A stretch of 64,000 nucleotides of DNA from Melampsora larici-populina 98AG31 (taxonomy: Eukaryota > Basidiomycota > Pucciniomycetes > Pucciniales > Melampsoraceae). This document shows, one piece after another, positions 1-11,951 of this stretch (position 1 is its first letter; every line of letters begins with the position of its first letter). The notes beneath the pieces are model-generated. The model searched no databases, was not told the DNA's origin, and saw nothing but the letters and a program-made list of their open reading frames with translations. The stretch covers positions 794,873 to 858,872 of the forward strand of contig NW_006768786.1 in the NCBI RefSeq assembly GCF_000204055.1, given 5' to 3'. Made by a program: the position numbers and the translations under genes.

Positions 1-335
1 GCGGTAAGTTGGCATTGTTCTGATTATTTTGATGGTTATATTTGCGAGATGAAATGGGACTATGATATATCCAGACCGGCAATCGCCGATTTGAGATCCC
101 CAAGAAGTTCGAAATAAAGACTCTTTGAAGAGCTTTTTGATTCTGCTTGGGTACCAGCCCAGAAATCAAGTCCAAATGTGGTTCTGTAGATTGACTACTT
201 TCTTCAATTGGATTTGAGTAAAATTGATCTGATGAGGTTATTTTCAGTATAGGTTTCTCAGAGGTATTGATGATTAAAGCTGAAGTGTGCATTCGGATCG
301 TAAGAATGAAAATGAGCAACAAGAAAGGCAAAGGG

Positions 336-878
336 CTATTGGTCATTACGAAGCTTGGAGGCAATCAGACTGAATGAGGGTGGTGTATGGTATGCAAAGC
401 TGGTAAACAAGATTGCGAAGGTTCCACTTGTGTTGAAGCCTGTCATCGAATGTAGAGACAGCGTCATCTGCATCAGTAACATTATTTCACCGTACGAGGC
501 CTTCATAGAATAGTTGTTAGCTTCTTTGATGTAAACTACTGGAATGCACTTACTGGGGCATGTGCGAGAATCAACACTCGGCATCAAGTCCGCGTATGCA
601 CACCCGGGGACTTGGCCAGAATAGAGACGACAATACTTGGAGAATTGGCGAGGTAGTTTGATAAGGCTCTGTGAGCAATTGTATTGTGAAGGTTTGTTTC
701 CCTTGATCACATCACACGGATCTGGCGGACCTATGTACGGCTGCGTCCAAAAATGCCAATCGGCGTTTGATGCTGAGGCGCAAGGTTGATGTGGGTAAAG
801 AGAAATTACAAAGAATGGCAAATAGGGATGCCTTGTTGAGAGTCTCAAAGTGGACAGATTGAGATATTTCCTCTTCAC
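336..878 (-). other. Possible Cys-rich small protein (uncertain ORF)
   Basis: This is an open frame of about 180 codons with seven cysteines and a hydrophobic stretch followed by a Cys/Ala/Ser region that could be part of a signal peptide. The frame has only a GTG at its 5' end and no ATG, so a real gene would need an upstream exon that I could not place. I recognise no family. Rust genomes carry many short secreted Cys-rich proteins, which is the only reason to keep it. The rest of 1-1443 shows nothing I can support. Confidence 0.2.
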
Positions 879-1443
879 TCAAAATCATACTGTTCTCGAC
901 AACGCCCACAATCAGTTTGATAGAGGTCGGCTTCGACAGCTCTGGAAGTCAAAATCCTTTGGTAACTGGCGATCGAAAGACTCCTAAAGCATGTCAATTT
1001 TCCCGCTCGTGATGCCAACAGAAACGTGCTTCAATTTGATCAGTTTCTCGGCATCTGTTGACGCACATTATATTGAGCAACCTACCATTTTCCATTGTTT
1101 GTAAAATTTCCAAGCGAGATTTTGTACGTGTCAAGGGTAGCAGCTCATTAGTAGCCCTCTAGGACATCTGTGGTCAGCTGTTTACTTTGAAAATATCATT
1201 CAAAACACGACCAGAGGTGATGTGGTGCCTTGAATTTGTACCTGTTGCCCTTGGGTGGATGTTCATTCAGGGATGTTGTTAAATAACTGGCGCGTGTTTT
1301 TCCAAAGTTCGCGCTATTTTCTCTGTTCATCCTCAAATCGTTGATTCCTCATCTTTTCCAGCAACTCACTTGCCACAACTATCTGTAACTCTTTGTCTCA
1401 AAATATATATCAATCTCACATCACGAACAATCAAACCTTCAAG

Positions 1444-2348
1444 ATGGAAATCATCAAGCACCTGTCTACGATGCTTCTTTTCACTCTCCTCCGGTCAATG
1501 CTTTGCAATGCCAATGTTTATGTTACCCAGCCAACCACCCAAACTCAGTGGGTAGCCGGCACATCAGTCAAAATCGCTTGGGAGGACGATGGCCATAATC
1601 CTCTTCTCAAGGCTAAGGGGCATTCAGTTACAATCTCCTTATTTCCTTCCAACAAAGGACTATACCCGAAACCTTTGGCCGTGTGGAAGAACGTCGATAC
1701 GCGCTCACAACTTCTTGAAGTGCGTGACTTGTCGAAACTTTTGTGTTATGCAAAGATTGATCATCCCTTACTTTGACGCAATCTTAGGTACACATAAAAC
1801 CAAGCTTAGGTTCAGAACTCCCAAATACCTTCTTTCTGCAGTTCAGACGACCGCGATCACACATCACGGATGATGTATACAGCGCCAGGTAAGAAGCCCG
1901 GGCTAGTAAGTTAGTCTTTATAGCTACTGACTTTATTCCGTGTAGGTTTTCAATATTACCTGCAGAACACAACTCACAGGAAGAAGCCTCAAACTCTGCT
2001 CACCCTTCTGTACCCAAAGATGGGGAGAGGATACAGTCCAGTACGTTATTTAGCGGTAAGATGCTTCTTTGTAAGATTACTAACCGCAAGTTCTCTCTGC
2101 AGGCAATGACTCAACAGCTACATCAATAAACCCGAATTTCGGTCCACATACTGATGCTCCAATGTAAGTGAATCTCATATCTCTAGCCATCCATTTCGAA
2201 GCACCTTGAAACTGAACTTGAAAACTATAGTTCATCGGACAGACCAATCCATCTTCAAAATGAAGCCAGCGGTCACAAATCTTTTCTTGTTTCAATCACA
2301 ACTTCAAGTTTGATCACAATCCTATCAATGCTTATTGTTATTCTTTAA
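1444..2348 (+). CDS. Kre9/Knh1-like Ser/Thr-rich GPI-anchored cell-wall protein
   Basis: The predicted protein has 221 residues from five exons: 1444-1719, 1788-1888, 1946-2055, 2103-2163 and 2231-2348. All junctions are GT-AG and keep frame. Residues 1-20 form a signal peptide. The mature protein starts NVYVTQPTTQTQWVAG, the opening of the Kre9/Knh1 N-terminal Ig-like domain, with the family's KIAWEDDG follow-on and a YSARF strand near the end. A Ser-rich spacer and a hydrophobic tail of about 20 residues follow, which reads as a GPI-attachment signal. Kre9/Knh1 proteins take part in beta-1,6-glucan assembly at the cell surface; the short single-domain form here is common in basidiomycetes and its exact role is unknown. 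The in-frame ATG at 1393 would put a polar extension before the signal peptide, so 1444 is preferred. Confidence 0.8.
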
Positions 2349-3190
2349 ACTATGACCATCAACTGATGAAATTTTTCTAGAACCTTATAAACTCTTAATT
2401 TAATGTCTCTTTTATTATATTTGCATGATCTGTTTTCGAACTGTTTCTTTTGTTATCTTATTGGACCTATTAGTTAGCTTGAATACTCAAAATCAGTTTA
2501 ATTTTATTTTGCGAAAAATGATAATTTATAAAAACAAGTGTCTTAATCTAACATTACGGAGAGCTCATTTAAATGACTCCTCATCAAATGAAAACAGTCT
2601 CTAAGCTCATTTTTTTCCTCAGAAAAAGTCCAATCTTCTTATATCTTTGTGCTCAAAGAACACAACAAATAATATCCTATGGGGGTCATTATATACTCTG
2701 TGAAATCTTATCCAACTTTAGAAATTTATGCTTCAATCAGGGGACATCAGACCATCCGGCCAATTTGGTCCAGTGCATTATATTTTGATGGTTGTAAGTC
2801 AAAAGTTCTACAGAAAAGAAATGTTAGTGAAATAGAAATTTTCAGAGGCCTTCATATATAATTGACTGATAGTATAACACATTTTCAACCAATACCGCGC
2901 TGGATGAGAAGCAAATTAGAATTGTTGAAGGTCCATGTTTTATTCGAAGACTGAAGTGAGATGAATGTGGTAGAGGAGCAGAGCTGTTCATGTGTGCACT
3001 GTGTATGCAGTTCCCAGATGTCACAAGTGTGTTTTGTATGTAAAAAGCCAGCCTGAAACGAAAAAACCATCGATCAAGATTCCAAAGATTTCAAGTTTTC
3101 TGTTTTCTTTCCTCTGTCCTTCAGTCTTCAATCAATCGATACCTTCAACTTAGACTCATCCATTAATACCTTCATCTGAACTCTGACAGG
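2349..3190. other. Intergenic, AT-rich
   Basis: Only short open frames with no recognisable protein character. The last ~150 bases before the CCT7 start are pyrimidine-rich (many ct and tcttt runs), as is usual for fungal 5' leaders. No further signal seen. Confidence 0.5.
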
Positions 3191-5271
3191 ATGTCAGGTC
3201 GTCCTCAACTCCCGAGTATGCAGCCGCAGATCATCTTACTTCGTGAAGGAACCGATACTTCTCAAGGCACACCTCAGCTACTCTCAAACATCAATGCTTG
3301 CTTGGCCGTAGCTCAGACAGTTTCTTCAACTCTCGGACCGCGTGGTATGGACAAATTGATCGTTGATGTGAGATATCTTTCTCTATTACACAAAGCACTT
3401 GATCACGAGTTCCTCATCATGTTTACAATTCGATCTTTCTCTTCGCAGACCAATGGTAACGCAACCATTTCTAATGATGGTGCGACCATCATGAAACTCC
3501 TCGAGGTCGTTCACCCGGCCGCGAAGACCTTGGTCGATATTGCTAGAGCCCAAGATGCTGAGGTTGGAGATGGTACTACCAGTGTAGTCATACTTTGTGC
3601 CGAACTTTTACGACAATGCAAATCATTCATCGAGGAAGGTGTCAGCCCTCACGTGATCATGAAAGGTTATCGAAAAGCCTGCTCATTGGTCGGTAAAATG
3701 ATCTCTTGATCGGTCAAGAAGCTTTGAATGTATGTTGACCCTATACCTTTTTGTATGTCAGGCAGTAAACAAGGTCAAAGAGCTAGCTGTGACGGTCAAC
3801 AAGACTGACGAGGTCAAGTTTAGAGAACTTCTCATCAAATGTGCTTCGACATCAATGTCATCGAAATTGATCCATCATCACAAACCTTTCTTTTCCAACA
3901 TGGTTGTTAATGCTGTCATGACCTTGGATCAAGATGATCTCGATGAATCTTTGATCGGTATCAAAAAGATCCCTGGAGGTGGTATGGAAGATAGTATCTT
4001 GGTCAAAGGTGTAGCCTTCAAGAAAGCATTCTCTTATGCTGGCTTTGAACAGCAGCCTAAAAGCTTCCAGGCAGCCAAGATTCTGTGTTTAAATGTTGAA
4101 CTCGAACTCAAAGCTGAACGAGATAATGCTGAAATCAGGATTGAAGCAGTAGAAGTGAGCAAACTCAGTCGTATTCTTGATTTCGCTCCCTGGCCTCAGT
4201 GTTGAACATTTTTCATTCGGCTCATAATTTGATCCTCAGGACTACCAACGAATCGTTGATGCTGAATGGGAGATTATCTTCCGAAAATTAGAAAGTGTGG
4301 CTGCTACGGGTGCTAAAGTGGTTTTGTCACGACTTCCAATCGGTGACTTGGCAACCCAATTCTTTGCCGATCGTGATATCTTTTGTGCTGGAAGGATCCC
4401 AAACGACGACCTGAAACGAGTTGTCCAAGCAGTCGGAGGGTCAATCCAGTCTACTACATCGGATATCAAAGAATCGCATCTTGGATCTTGTGAAAGTTTC
4501 GAGGAGAGGCAAATTGGTGCTGAACGTTATAATGTCTTTCAAGGTGGACTGAAGTCAAAGACATGTACGATGATTCTAAGGGGCGGTGCGGAACAGTTCA
4601 TCTCAGAAGTCGAAAGAAGTCTACACGATGCGATCATGGTTGTCAAGCGTGCCATCAAAAACAACCAGATTGTAGCAGGTGGTGGAGCCTGCGAAGTCAG
4701 TCATTTGAACGTTTTAATGCCTTTCACCCATCTTTCTTACCAACTTCTTGACTTTGATGAACGTTTTGATAGATGGAGATTTCCAAGGTCCTACGTGATG
4801 AGTCACGTCTGATTCAAGGCAAACAACAGCTCATGTTGGCTGCATTTGCCAAAGCATTGGAGTGTATTCCTCGTCAATTATGTGATAACGCCGGTCTTGA
4901 CGCAACCGACGTGCTCAACAAATTACGAATGTTACATGCACGGAATCAGGTATGGATGGGAGTGAACCTGGAAGTAGACGCTGATCTTGGAATTGCCGAT
5001 AACTACGAGAAGTTTGTATGGGAACCGGCTTTAGTGAAGACAAATGCTTTAGAAGGTGCAACTGAGGCTGCATGCATGATATTGAGGTTCGTCACCTACT
5101 CTCGTACCACATCTATATCACCTTTGAAGATGTTGACGATTCTCATCTCTTGGTTTGAACAGTGTTGATGCCACAGTCCGAAACCCTCAGTCTGAAAAAC
5201 AGAGTGCTGGACCACAGATGCCGAGAGGTGCAGCTCGAGGGGCTGTACGTGGACGAGGAAGAGGACGGTAA
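3191..5271 (+). CDS. CCT7: T-complex protein 1 subunit eta (CCT7)
   Basis: This is one of the eight subunits of the cytosolic CCT/TRiC chaperonin, which folds actin, tubulin and other proteins with ATP. There are six exons (3191-3367, 3449-3692, 3766-4154, 4240-4695, 4773-5086, 5163-5271) encoding 562 residues, close to human and yeast CCT7. The group II chaperonin motifs are present: [13 protein letters not shown] and [10 protein letters not shown] near the N-terminus, then GDGTTSV with the catalytic Asp, and VAGGGACE towards the C-terminus. The run [12 protein letters not shown] with [10 protein letters not shown] is specific to the eta subunit, as is the Arg/Gly-rich tail. The intron before 3766 uses the GTAAAA donor at 3693 and a cag at 3763-3765, which gives the family length exactly. 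No defects seen. Confidence 0.96.
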
Positions 5272-6418
5272 TGGTTGTGAAGAAAAGTAGATACCTTAGT
5301 AATTTTTAGTCTGTGCAAAACAGATTGCGCAATTCAAATTTATGACCAGACTTTGTGTCACAAAACCAACTGTTGGCATGATATTGTTTTCCGTTTTATC
5401 GATTCTTACAGGACACTGCCTCCCAAAAAGTCAATGCAGAAAAGACTGCTGCTTAAATCACAGAGTTGATTGTAACATCAACTGAAAAGCATCGATTGAC
5501 CCATGTCTTGGGCAGTCAGATAGAGTCAATCTCCTAGGGACACCTTGAGTTTTTGACTTTCAGGCATGTTGCTTGATCGTGCTGAATTTAAGTCTGAAAA
5601 ATGAGTCAAGAACCAAAGCATCAGACATTCAAACATCATATTCACCAAATCTTTCTTGTTACTTTCACAGCCCTGGGAAGCCTACGTCCTCCTCTGTATC
5701 GTTCGATTATCTCTAGTGATAAGTTTCAAGTAATAGAATATCAGCCGGAAGGGTTGCCAGTGACGAGTGGATCACATGTTCCACGCTCATAAGTCAGCCA
5801 GCTTTTGACTTCGCTTCGAATCGTCTTACTCAAGGTGGGACGACTCGCATCTGTGGTGCTGTAACAATATACGTCGTGAGCACCCTGAGCACTTGCAAGG
5901 ATGATATAATTCAGGGCGATTACGAGCTGAAGTTGCTTTTCCCAAACATGGCTCAAGCGTATCGCAAGCATATGATGCGATCACTCGGAACGAGCCTTTA
6001 CCTATTGTCTCGTCGGGCTCTCATTCCTGATTGATTTTGTTTGGTGGCTTCGAGTGAAATTCGTTTATAAACCTTGATACGCACCGTCACACGACTTCAA
6101 GTCATCATGGTGCATACTCCCCTCTTGACTCATCGCCTGAAGCTACTTATCACAAGCTCTATGATTAACAGCGGCATGCTTTTCCTTCATATCGCGTACT
6201 TCGTACATCCCCAGGCCAGCCTGATGAAAATGTTTACGCAATCCTGTCTTGTTGACCGTACTGTGATCATTCAATCTCCATCATCGTTTTTCTACCGAAG
6301 AAAAGCTCACGATCTTCAAGACATGCTTCTGAGTATAAAAGTCCCCTTCGCATGAGTGCTTGAGTCGAATTTCAAACATAAAACTCAACGTATCAAATAA
6401 TCATCGCAACACCACATT
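5272..6418. other. Intergenic between CCT7 and chitin deacetylase
   Basis: No gene with support. A minus-strand frame at 5741-5971 (76 codons, ATG start) has a charged N-terminus, a hydrophobic run LVIALNYIILASAQG and two later cysteines, so a small secreted protein is conceivable, but it matches no family I know. The last ~90 bases hold the likely core promoter of the downstream gene. Confidence 0.4.
6334..6340 (+). promoter_or_regulatory. Likely TATA box of chitin deacetylase gene
   Basis: TATAAAA lies 79 bases upstream of the predicted ATG at 6419, a plausible spacing for a fungal core promoter. Assignment rests on sequence and position only. Confidence 0.45.
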
Positions 6419-8235
6419 ATGTATTCAACAAACGCATGGCGAGTTTATTTACATTTCTGTCTTCTTTCTACCCTGTGCAACTTCTATGAGTGCAGTCAAG
6501 CCATATCAAAACTTTTCGAGCTTCCTACAAATTGTTCGCAGAGAGTTTATCCCGAAGAAGACCAAGCTGGTCCAACGCCCTTGTCAGCCTGGATGGCGGC
6601 GTATCGGGAAGCCAAAGACAAAGGATTGATTCCAGACCTCGGACCCTCAGTGATGTCGAACCAAGAACTTTCGTATGCAGATTATTCGACTGAAGAACTT
6701 AACAGTCCTGAGAAGGTTTGTAGTTGGACTATCTCGAAGTGTGTGGTGGATGAGGAGTGAGTCAACTTTCCTACACTTTCACCACACCGATCTGTGTGAT
6801 TAATTTAGCTCATGGCCTGTACGTGACCTCACCTTTCAGTATCGTAGCAGCACCCAAAGGGATGATGGGAATCTCTTTTGATGACGGCCCTGCTCCGGCC
6901 ACTACCCTTCTGTTACCTTTTTTGCTAAAACATAAACAGAAAGCAACCCATTTTATGATCGGCTCACGAATCTTGGATAACCCTGAAGTTCTCAAACAAG
7001 CAGCCAAAGTAAACCGTGATCATATCGCAGTGCATACCTGGTCGCGTAAGTCTCCTTTCTTCTTATCGCCCCCATCTTCCTCTCGAACTTTGATGTCTTC
7101 TATTTGTGATCTGTCTTTTATCACTTTGGATCTGATTCATTCTTTCTGCATACTCTTCATCAGATCCATGTAAGCTCAAATATATAATTCATATTGAAAC
7201 TAATGAGGAGTAGCCTGAGTATCATGATGCTTACCAAAATAAAATGAACACTTTTGATGAAGATATGACTAGCTTGACAGACGAACAGATTCTGGGTGAA
7301 ATAGGATGGACCATGCAAATCATCCGAGACAAAGTCGGATTGATTCCCGCATTTTGGAGACCGCCATATGGTAAAGAACTTTTGTTTATAAAAGAAATAA
7401 AAAATACATACTGAAGCCTGATCCGTGCTCATATTTGTGAATCAAAAAGGAGATATTGATAACAGAGTCCGTGCCATTGCAAGTCACGTCTTCAACTTGA
7501 CCACAGTGATCTGGTCAGATGTAAGGAAGTTCAACTGACTAGACCTTATAGATATCCGGAAATATTGATGATCGAAAACCTGTCCGGAATTTAGGATGTT
7601 AACGACTGGTGCTTAACCGATAAATCGTACCCTCATTCCGAATGTGGACGTGGATCGGGACCTCAAAATTCACATGATTTGTTAAGCGATTTAGACCGGA
7701 TTACCAACCATACAGAGAGACCTCAAGAACGCGATTCAGGTATTATCATCTTAGAACACGAAGCTGATGAAAGACCCATAGAAGCTTTCATGCAAAAGTA
7801 TCCAAGCTATAAACAAATTGGATGGGACCCAAGACCGATTCCAGATTTGTTTGGGTATGTCAAATGTCTTGATCTTTTTTCTTGTGATATCTTAGTTGAG
7901 CTTATGAGTTTAACCTTTTTCACCATCTTAACACACATATCTGATTTCAAAGCTCGCGATGGTACCAAAATCCACACCACTTCACACATCATCATCATAC
8001 GAATTCTTCCTCACTTCATCCCAAAATCCCTAGTAAAAGTCAATATCCCGATCAAACTCAAACGCCTTCTTCCCCACTTTACTCCCAAACCATTGATAAG
8101 AGTCATATTTCAAATCATACTCGTTCTCCTTACATACCATTGCCATATATGAATTTTTCACCAATTGTAACCATAAGTAAACCTATGTTGATGTTTAGTC
8201 TGTATGCTATTATCAAACTTTTAATGATCATGTAG
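6419..8235 (+). CDS. Chitin deacetylase (CE4 polysaccharide deacetylase), membrane-anchored
   Basis: The product removes acetyl groups from chitin to make chitosan, outside the cell. Seven exons are predicted: 6419-6756, 6840-7045, 7164-7169, 7263-7370, 7450-7520, about 7595-7854, and 7953-8235. An N-terminal hydrophobic segment serves as signal. The NodB domain carries motif 1 SFDDGP (metal-binding Asp), motif 2 HTWSHP (zinc His), motif 3 around WRPPYGD, the DWCL strand, and a final LEHE near the C-terminus of the domain. The C-terminus is a His/Ser/Pro-rich spacer and a hydrophobic tail, consistent with GPI anchoring. Exon 3 is a 6-nt micro-exon that completes the HP of motif 2. Rust chitin deacetylases are often produced in infection structures; nothing here shows when this one is expressed. 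The exon 6 start may be off by one base. Confidence 0.9.
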
Positions 8236-8859
8236 AAATCAAACTCATGAATGATTAAATACATGCCATTATAAATAATTCCATATCATTTTACATATCT
8301 TCTCAAGAGATTTTCACCTCTTGGCCATGCTTTTAGTATGACCAGTATGGTGCACTCAATTTTACGTTAGATCTTAATTGTTTGACCAATTTTGAATAGA
8401 ATAACTTTGGTCAGGAATCTTTGGAGGGGGGCACGGTAACTCCTAAAGTAGTTGGCTTTTTAATTGTGAAAAATGTCTCGCATTCGCTTTGTCAGTTATC
8501 TCTCATGCCGTATTTGTTTCCTCGAGTTCCAAGTTGAAAATCTGCCAAAGACATCATATATCGCAGTGATGAAGAAGCCTACCTTGGACTATATGGGGAT
8601 CTTTTTGTCATAGACGTTTTATGGTTAGTCTAAATACGCGAATTGTCTCGTATATTCAAGTTATCAAAATTTTGACTAAAGAGCTCTTGCACGTTGCATT
8701 CAAATAAACCCCAAAAAATAAGTAAAAAATAAGCTTAGATAAAAAGTGATTTGATCATAATTCAAACATATAAATTGTAACCTGTTCCAGTAACGTAGAT
8801 GATATGTCACAAATTGTCTGTCTGTTCTCTCACTACACTAACAGCATGTTTTTAACAAA
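8236..8859. other. Intergenic (convergent 3' ends)
   Basis: AT-rich spacer between two converging genes. Poly(A)-signal-like AATAAA-type strings occur, for example near 8703-8720. No gene, repeat or RNA recognised. Confidence 0.5.
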
Positions 8860-10696
8860 TCATTCATGTTCACGAGGCTCCCCAGGAAATGGGAGTGGTG
8901 AAGATAATGGACAAGCCAAAGTTCTAGGAGCTTCTGGAAAATTGAATCCTTTGATTGATATAGGATTTTCATCAATGTCACCTTTCTCTATTGGTGAGTC
9001 TGATTTTTGGGACTTGATCGGAGCCGAGTCTCCACTTTGTGGTGTACTTGTACTAGGTCCAAGGAACATACTTTCTTTGACTGCTCTCTGACATGGAGAC
9101 ATAATTTGTTGTGTTGAACCCGATGTACTGTCTATGTTTGATTCCATGGTCATTCTTTTTAAAACAATTGGTGAAGCTGGTTGAAGAACAGCTGGTATCA
9201 CAGGTCTTTGTGTTCGGGTTTGAAAGCCTGAGTCATGAGATTCTCCAGGAATCTGAAGTCTTGAAATTATTGGTCTTTGAGACTGAGTGTGCGTGGGAAG
9301 AGGTGGTGGTGTTATATTAATAGGTAGATGAGGAACTGATATAGAGTGATTCATAGGCATCGGTGCATGTTCGGTACTTGAAGCAATCCCATATTCGTAT
9401 ATCGGACTTGGCAGTTCAACAGGATAAGATGGAGACTGTCGGCCAAGTCTCGAAGGAACAAAATTCCCTCTGTGTGGATTTGGATGATGAGATGCTTGAC
9501 CGTGATTGTTCCTAGCCACCGAATTCTCTGATAAAGAAGAAGCAGATCGGTTTCGCGATGGTGAACCCGCAAAGGATCGAAGGTTATCTGTTCTTGCAGA
9601 ACTGGGATCCAAGAATGTTCCTGGGTAATTCTGCTGGCTTTGATGATATTGGGAATGCGAATTGAAAGCTGAAAAGCTTGCACGTGTGTAATGACCAGGT
9701 GTGCCAGGAAATGGAGCATTAGAGGTGGGGGGCTTAGATGTAGGTGAAGGTGTAAAGTTATAAACTGTCTCGTGATAATTCGGATCAAATGTTTGTACTT
9801 GAGCTTGTCTTGGAATCAAATCTGGTGGTAATGGATTTTCTTGAGACCATGTTGTCTGTTGTCCAAAGGAAGGTCGACTTGATTTTTCTGAGTTTCCTCG
9901 AACACGATTAGGAGTGTGAACATGATTTTCAAAAGTTCCAATCCGATATGGAACCACAACCCGTCTTTCATAACCTTGTGTCAAATGATTTTGATGATCC
10001 AAGGCCGATGTCGGTTTGAGCTCTCTAAAGGCGGAGCGCTCGGTATCATGCTTTCGCCTTTCATCGTCGATAGGAAAGACTGGCCTATGTTCTGTAGGAG
10101 TGGCGCTCGTCACCATTTCATTTATCAATACGCTCTGACGCTTTCTACTTTTTCGGTAGCTCCAAAAGGCATAAACTAGAACCAAGATGCCCAATGCCAA
10201 TAAGCCACATAATCCCCCAATGATTTCAGGAAGATGGCCATCAGTAAGTCTACCAGTTTGTTGAGTTCCCGAGTCGCTAGTCTCAGGTGGGTCCGAAGTA
10301 GGAGGATGACTGGGTGAATCATCAGGAGTATCCACAGGATGTGAATGATTGGTAGCAGTGACTGGCGAATCCCCCGAGTGAGCTGGAACTGCGGCTGGAG
10401 TTGCAGCTGGAGTTGCGGCTGGAGTTGAGGCTGGAGTTGCGGCTGGAGTTGAGGCTGGAGTTGAGGCTGGAGTTGCGGCTGGAGGAGCATGGGCTGGAGT
10501 CGCGGCTGGAGTTGCCACATCTGCTGTGTCTCGAGGCTCCGGCGGCGTAACAGGGATGGTCCGGCTAGTGTTCATGCGCGACCTGTTGGAAACATGACCT
10601 CATAAGTCTGACTCTTTTCACAAAGCGATATCCAGTGTTCGGTTTAGAAATCACTCACAATAAAGAACCTAGATCTGGTAGCTTTGATTCTGCCAT
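8860..10696 (-). CDS. Single-pass membrane protein with Ala-Thr-Pro repeats; function unknown
   Basis: Two exons (10696-10659, 10582-8860) give about 586 residues. The long frame has an ATG at 10575, but a clean acceptor (ccaacag) sits just before it and an upstream exon joins in frame with a GTGAGT donor, adding 15 residues from an ATG at 10696. From N- to C-terminus: a short polar head, a region of TPAA/TPAS repeats (about residues 35-80), a Ser/Asp/Pro region, one transmembrane helix at about 131-154 (IIGGLCGLLALGILVLVYAF), a basic stop-transfer YRKSRKRQ, and a long Ser/Pro/Gln-rich cytoplasmic tail. The layout recalls fungal wall-stress sensors (Wsc/Mid2 type), but there is no signal peptide and no WSC domain. 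The role is not assigned. Confidence 0.7.
10382..10518 (-). repeat. 12-bp tandem repeat coding for (S/A)TPA
   Basis: About eleven diverged copies of a 12-bp unit (plus-strand form near GCTGGAGTTGCG) lie in phase with the reading frame and encode the ATPA/STPA repeats of the membrane protein. Copy number is likely to vary between strains. Confidence 0.8.
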
Positions 10697-11951
10697 GCTG
10701 AGCAAATGTGAAGGGGTTCAAAGAACGAAACACAGTTTAAAGGCAAAGAAAAAGAGCTGAAGAGCATCTAGTTATGTGGAGCTCCAAGGCTCATTGCAAA
10801 ATACTTTAGATATTTCAAGTCTATTTCGGTGGTACATAACTGATAGAGTAAAAGAAACACTTCAAGGTCCAACCCTTCGCAGTATCCATGAATTGATAAG
10901 ACAAGTCGTATCTTGCTTGGTACCATACCAAACCTGTCGTCGGTTTTCATCATACTTGATAGGCCTTTCTCCTTCAATTTTCAATGTTCTCTTTCACTTG
11001 TACGGCTATTCAGGAGATAGACTGGTCACTGGTCAACGTTTGAAAAACATATCATACAGATTTCTTCACGTCCGCTCTATGTATATAGCTTCTTTCTTTT
11101 ACGTATGAAACCAAGCACAATTTTTCTTCACTCGCTTGCACCGGTCCTCGCTTGGTATTGATTTCTCGTTGTTTTAACTTGACTTTTTGGGAAGTAGTGT
11201 GTGTACACTTCCGTCCAAACTTTGAGCGGGAGTTATGTATCCAGAACCGACTAACAGCGAAGCTCACAAGTTCATAGGTCTGTGAAACGTGATTGAAGTA
11301 TGTATGCTCACCAAATCCATCCACTGATGTCCCTTGAGGTGAGCTGACAATTATGCGGCTGTCAACACAGGCTGATGCCGCCCATCATGGCTTCGGCCTT
11401 CTCGAGTCGAATTATCAAAACTTGCTACGATAGTTTGTCTTACTCTTAGCGTGCGAGTAGGTGCGAGTAAACAAGCAGAGGCGGAAATTAGCTATGATGC
11501 CAAGCACTGTTCTTAAAATCAAAGAGATGCATATTTAGGGCGTTAGGAGTGAAGCTAGTTCCAATATGCATCTCATGAATAAAGATTTATGTAAAACTTC
11601 ATGGACAATCTTGTGCCCTTTCTTTTGACTTCTCATGTAAATTCTGTAAAGCGCTTGCTTATGATTGTGCGCAATTGAGAAGTGAAATAAGACAATCTCC
11701 ATCGCTCTCCGAATGATCTCTACTCAAGAAAACTTGAGTACATCTTATTCACGTTTGTGATGATTGGGGTACACAGCATGCTGGAGGCATGCAGTCTCAG
11801 GTTAGTTCAGTGGGATTAAATTCAATCTCTTCCGTCCTTAGCCAGTCATCTTTTTTCGGACGAACGCCATCTGGATTCCACAGATACCAGGTATCATTCT
11901 ATACAAACCTCAAGCAAGACTTGTGGATAAAAACCCACATTCGAAGCGCCA
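10697..11951. other. Intergenic
   Basis: No coding frame with family features. The first part should hold the promoter of the membrane-protein gene and the last part the 3' end of REV7. Nothing else recognised. Confidence 0.45.

Noticed and set aside
9351..9788. 145-codon minus-strand frame
   Set aside because: Shifted-frame shadow of the membrane-protein gene at 8860-10582.
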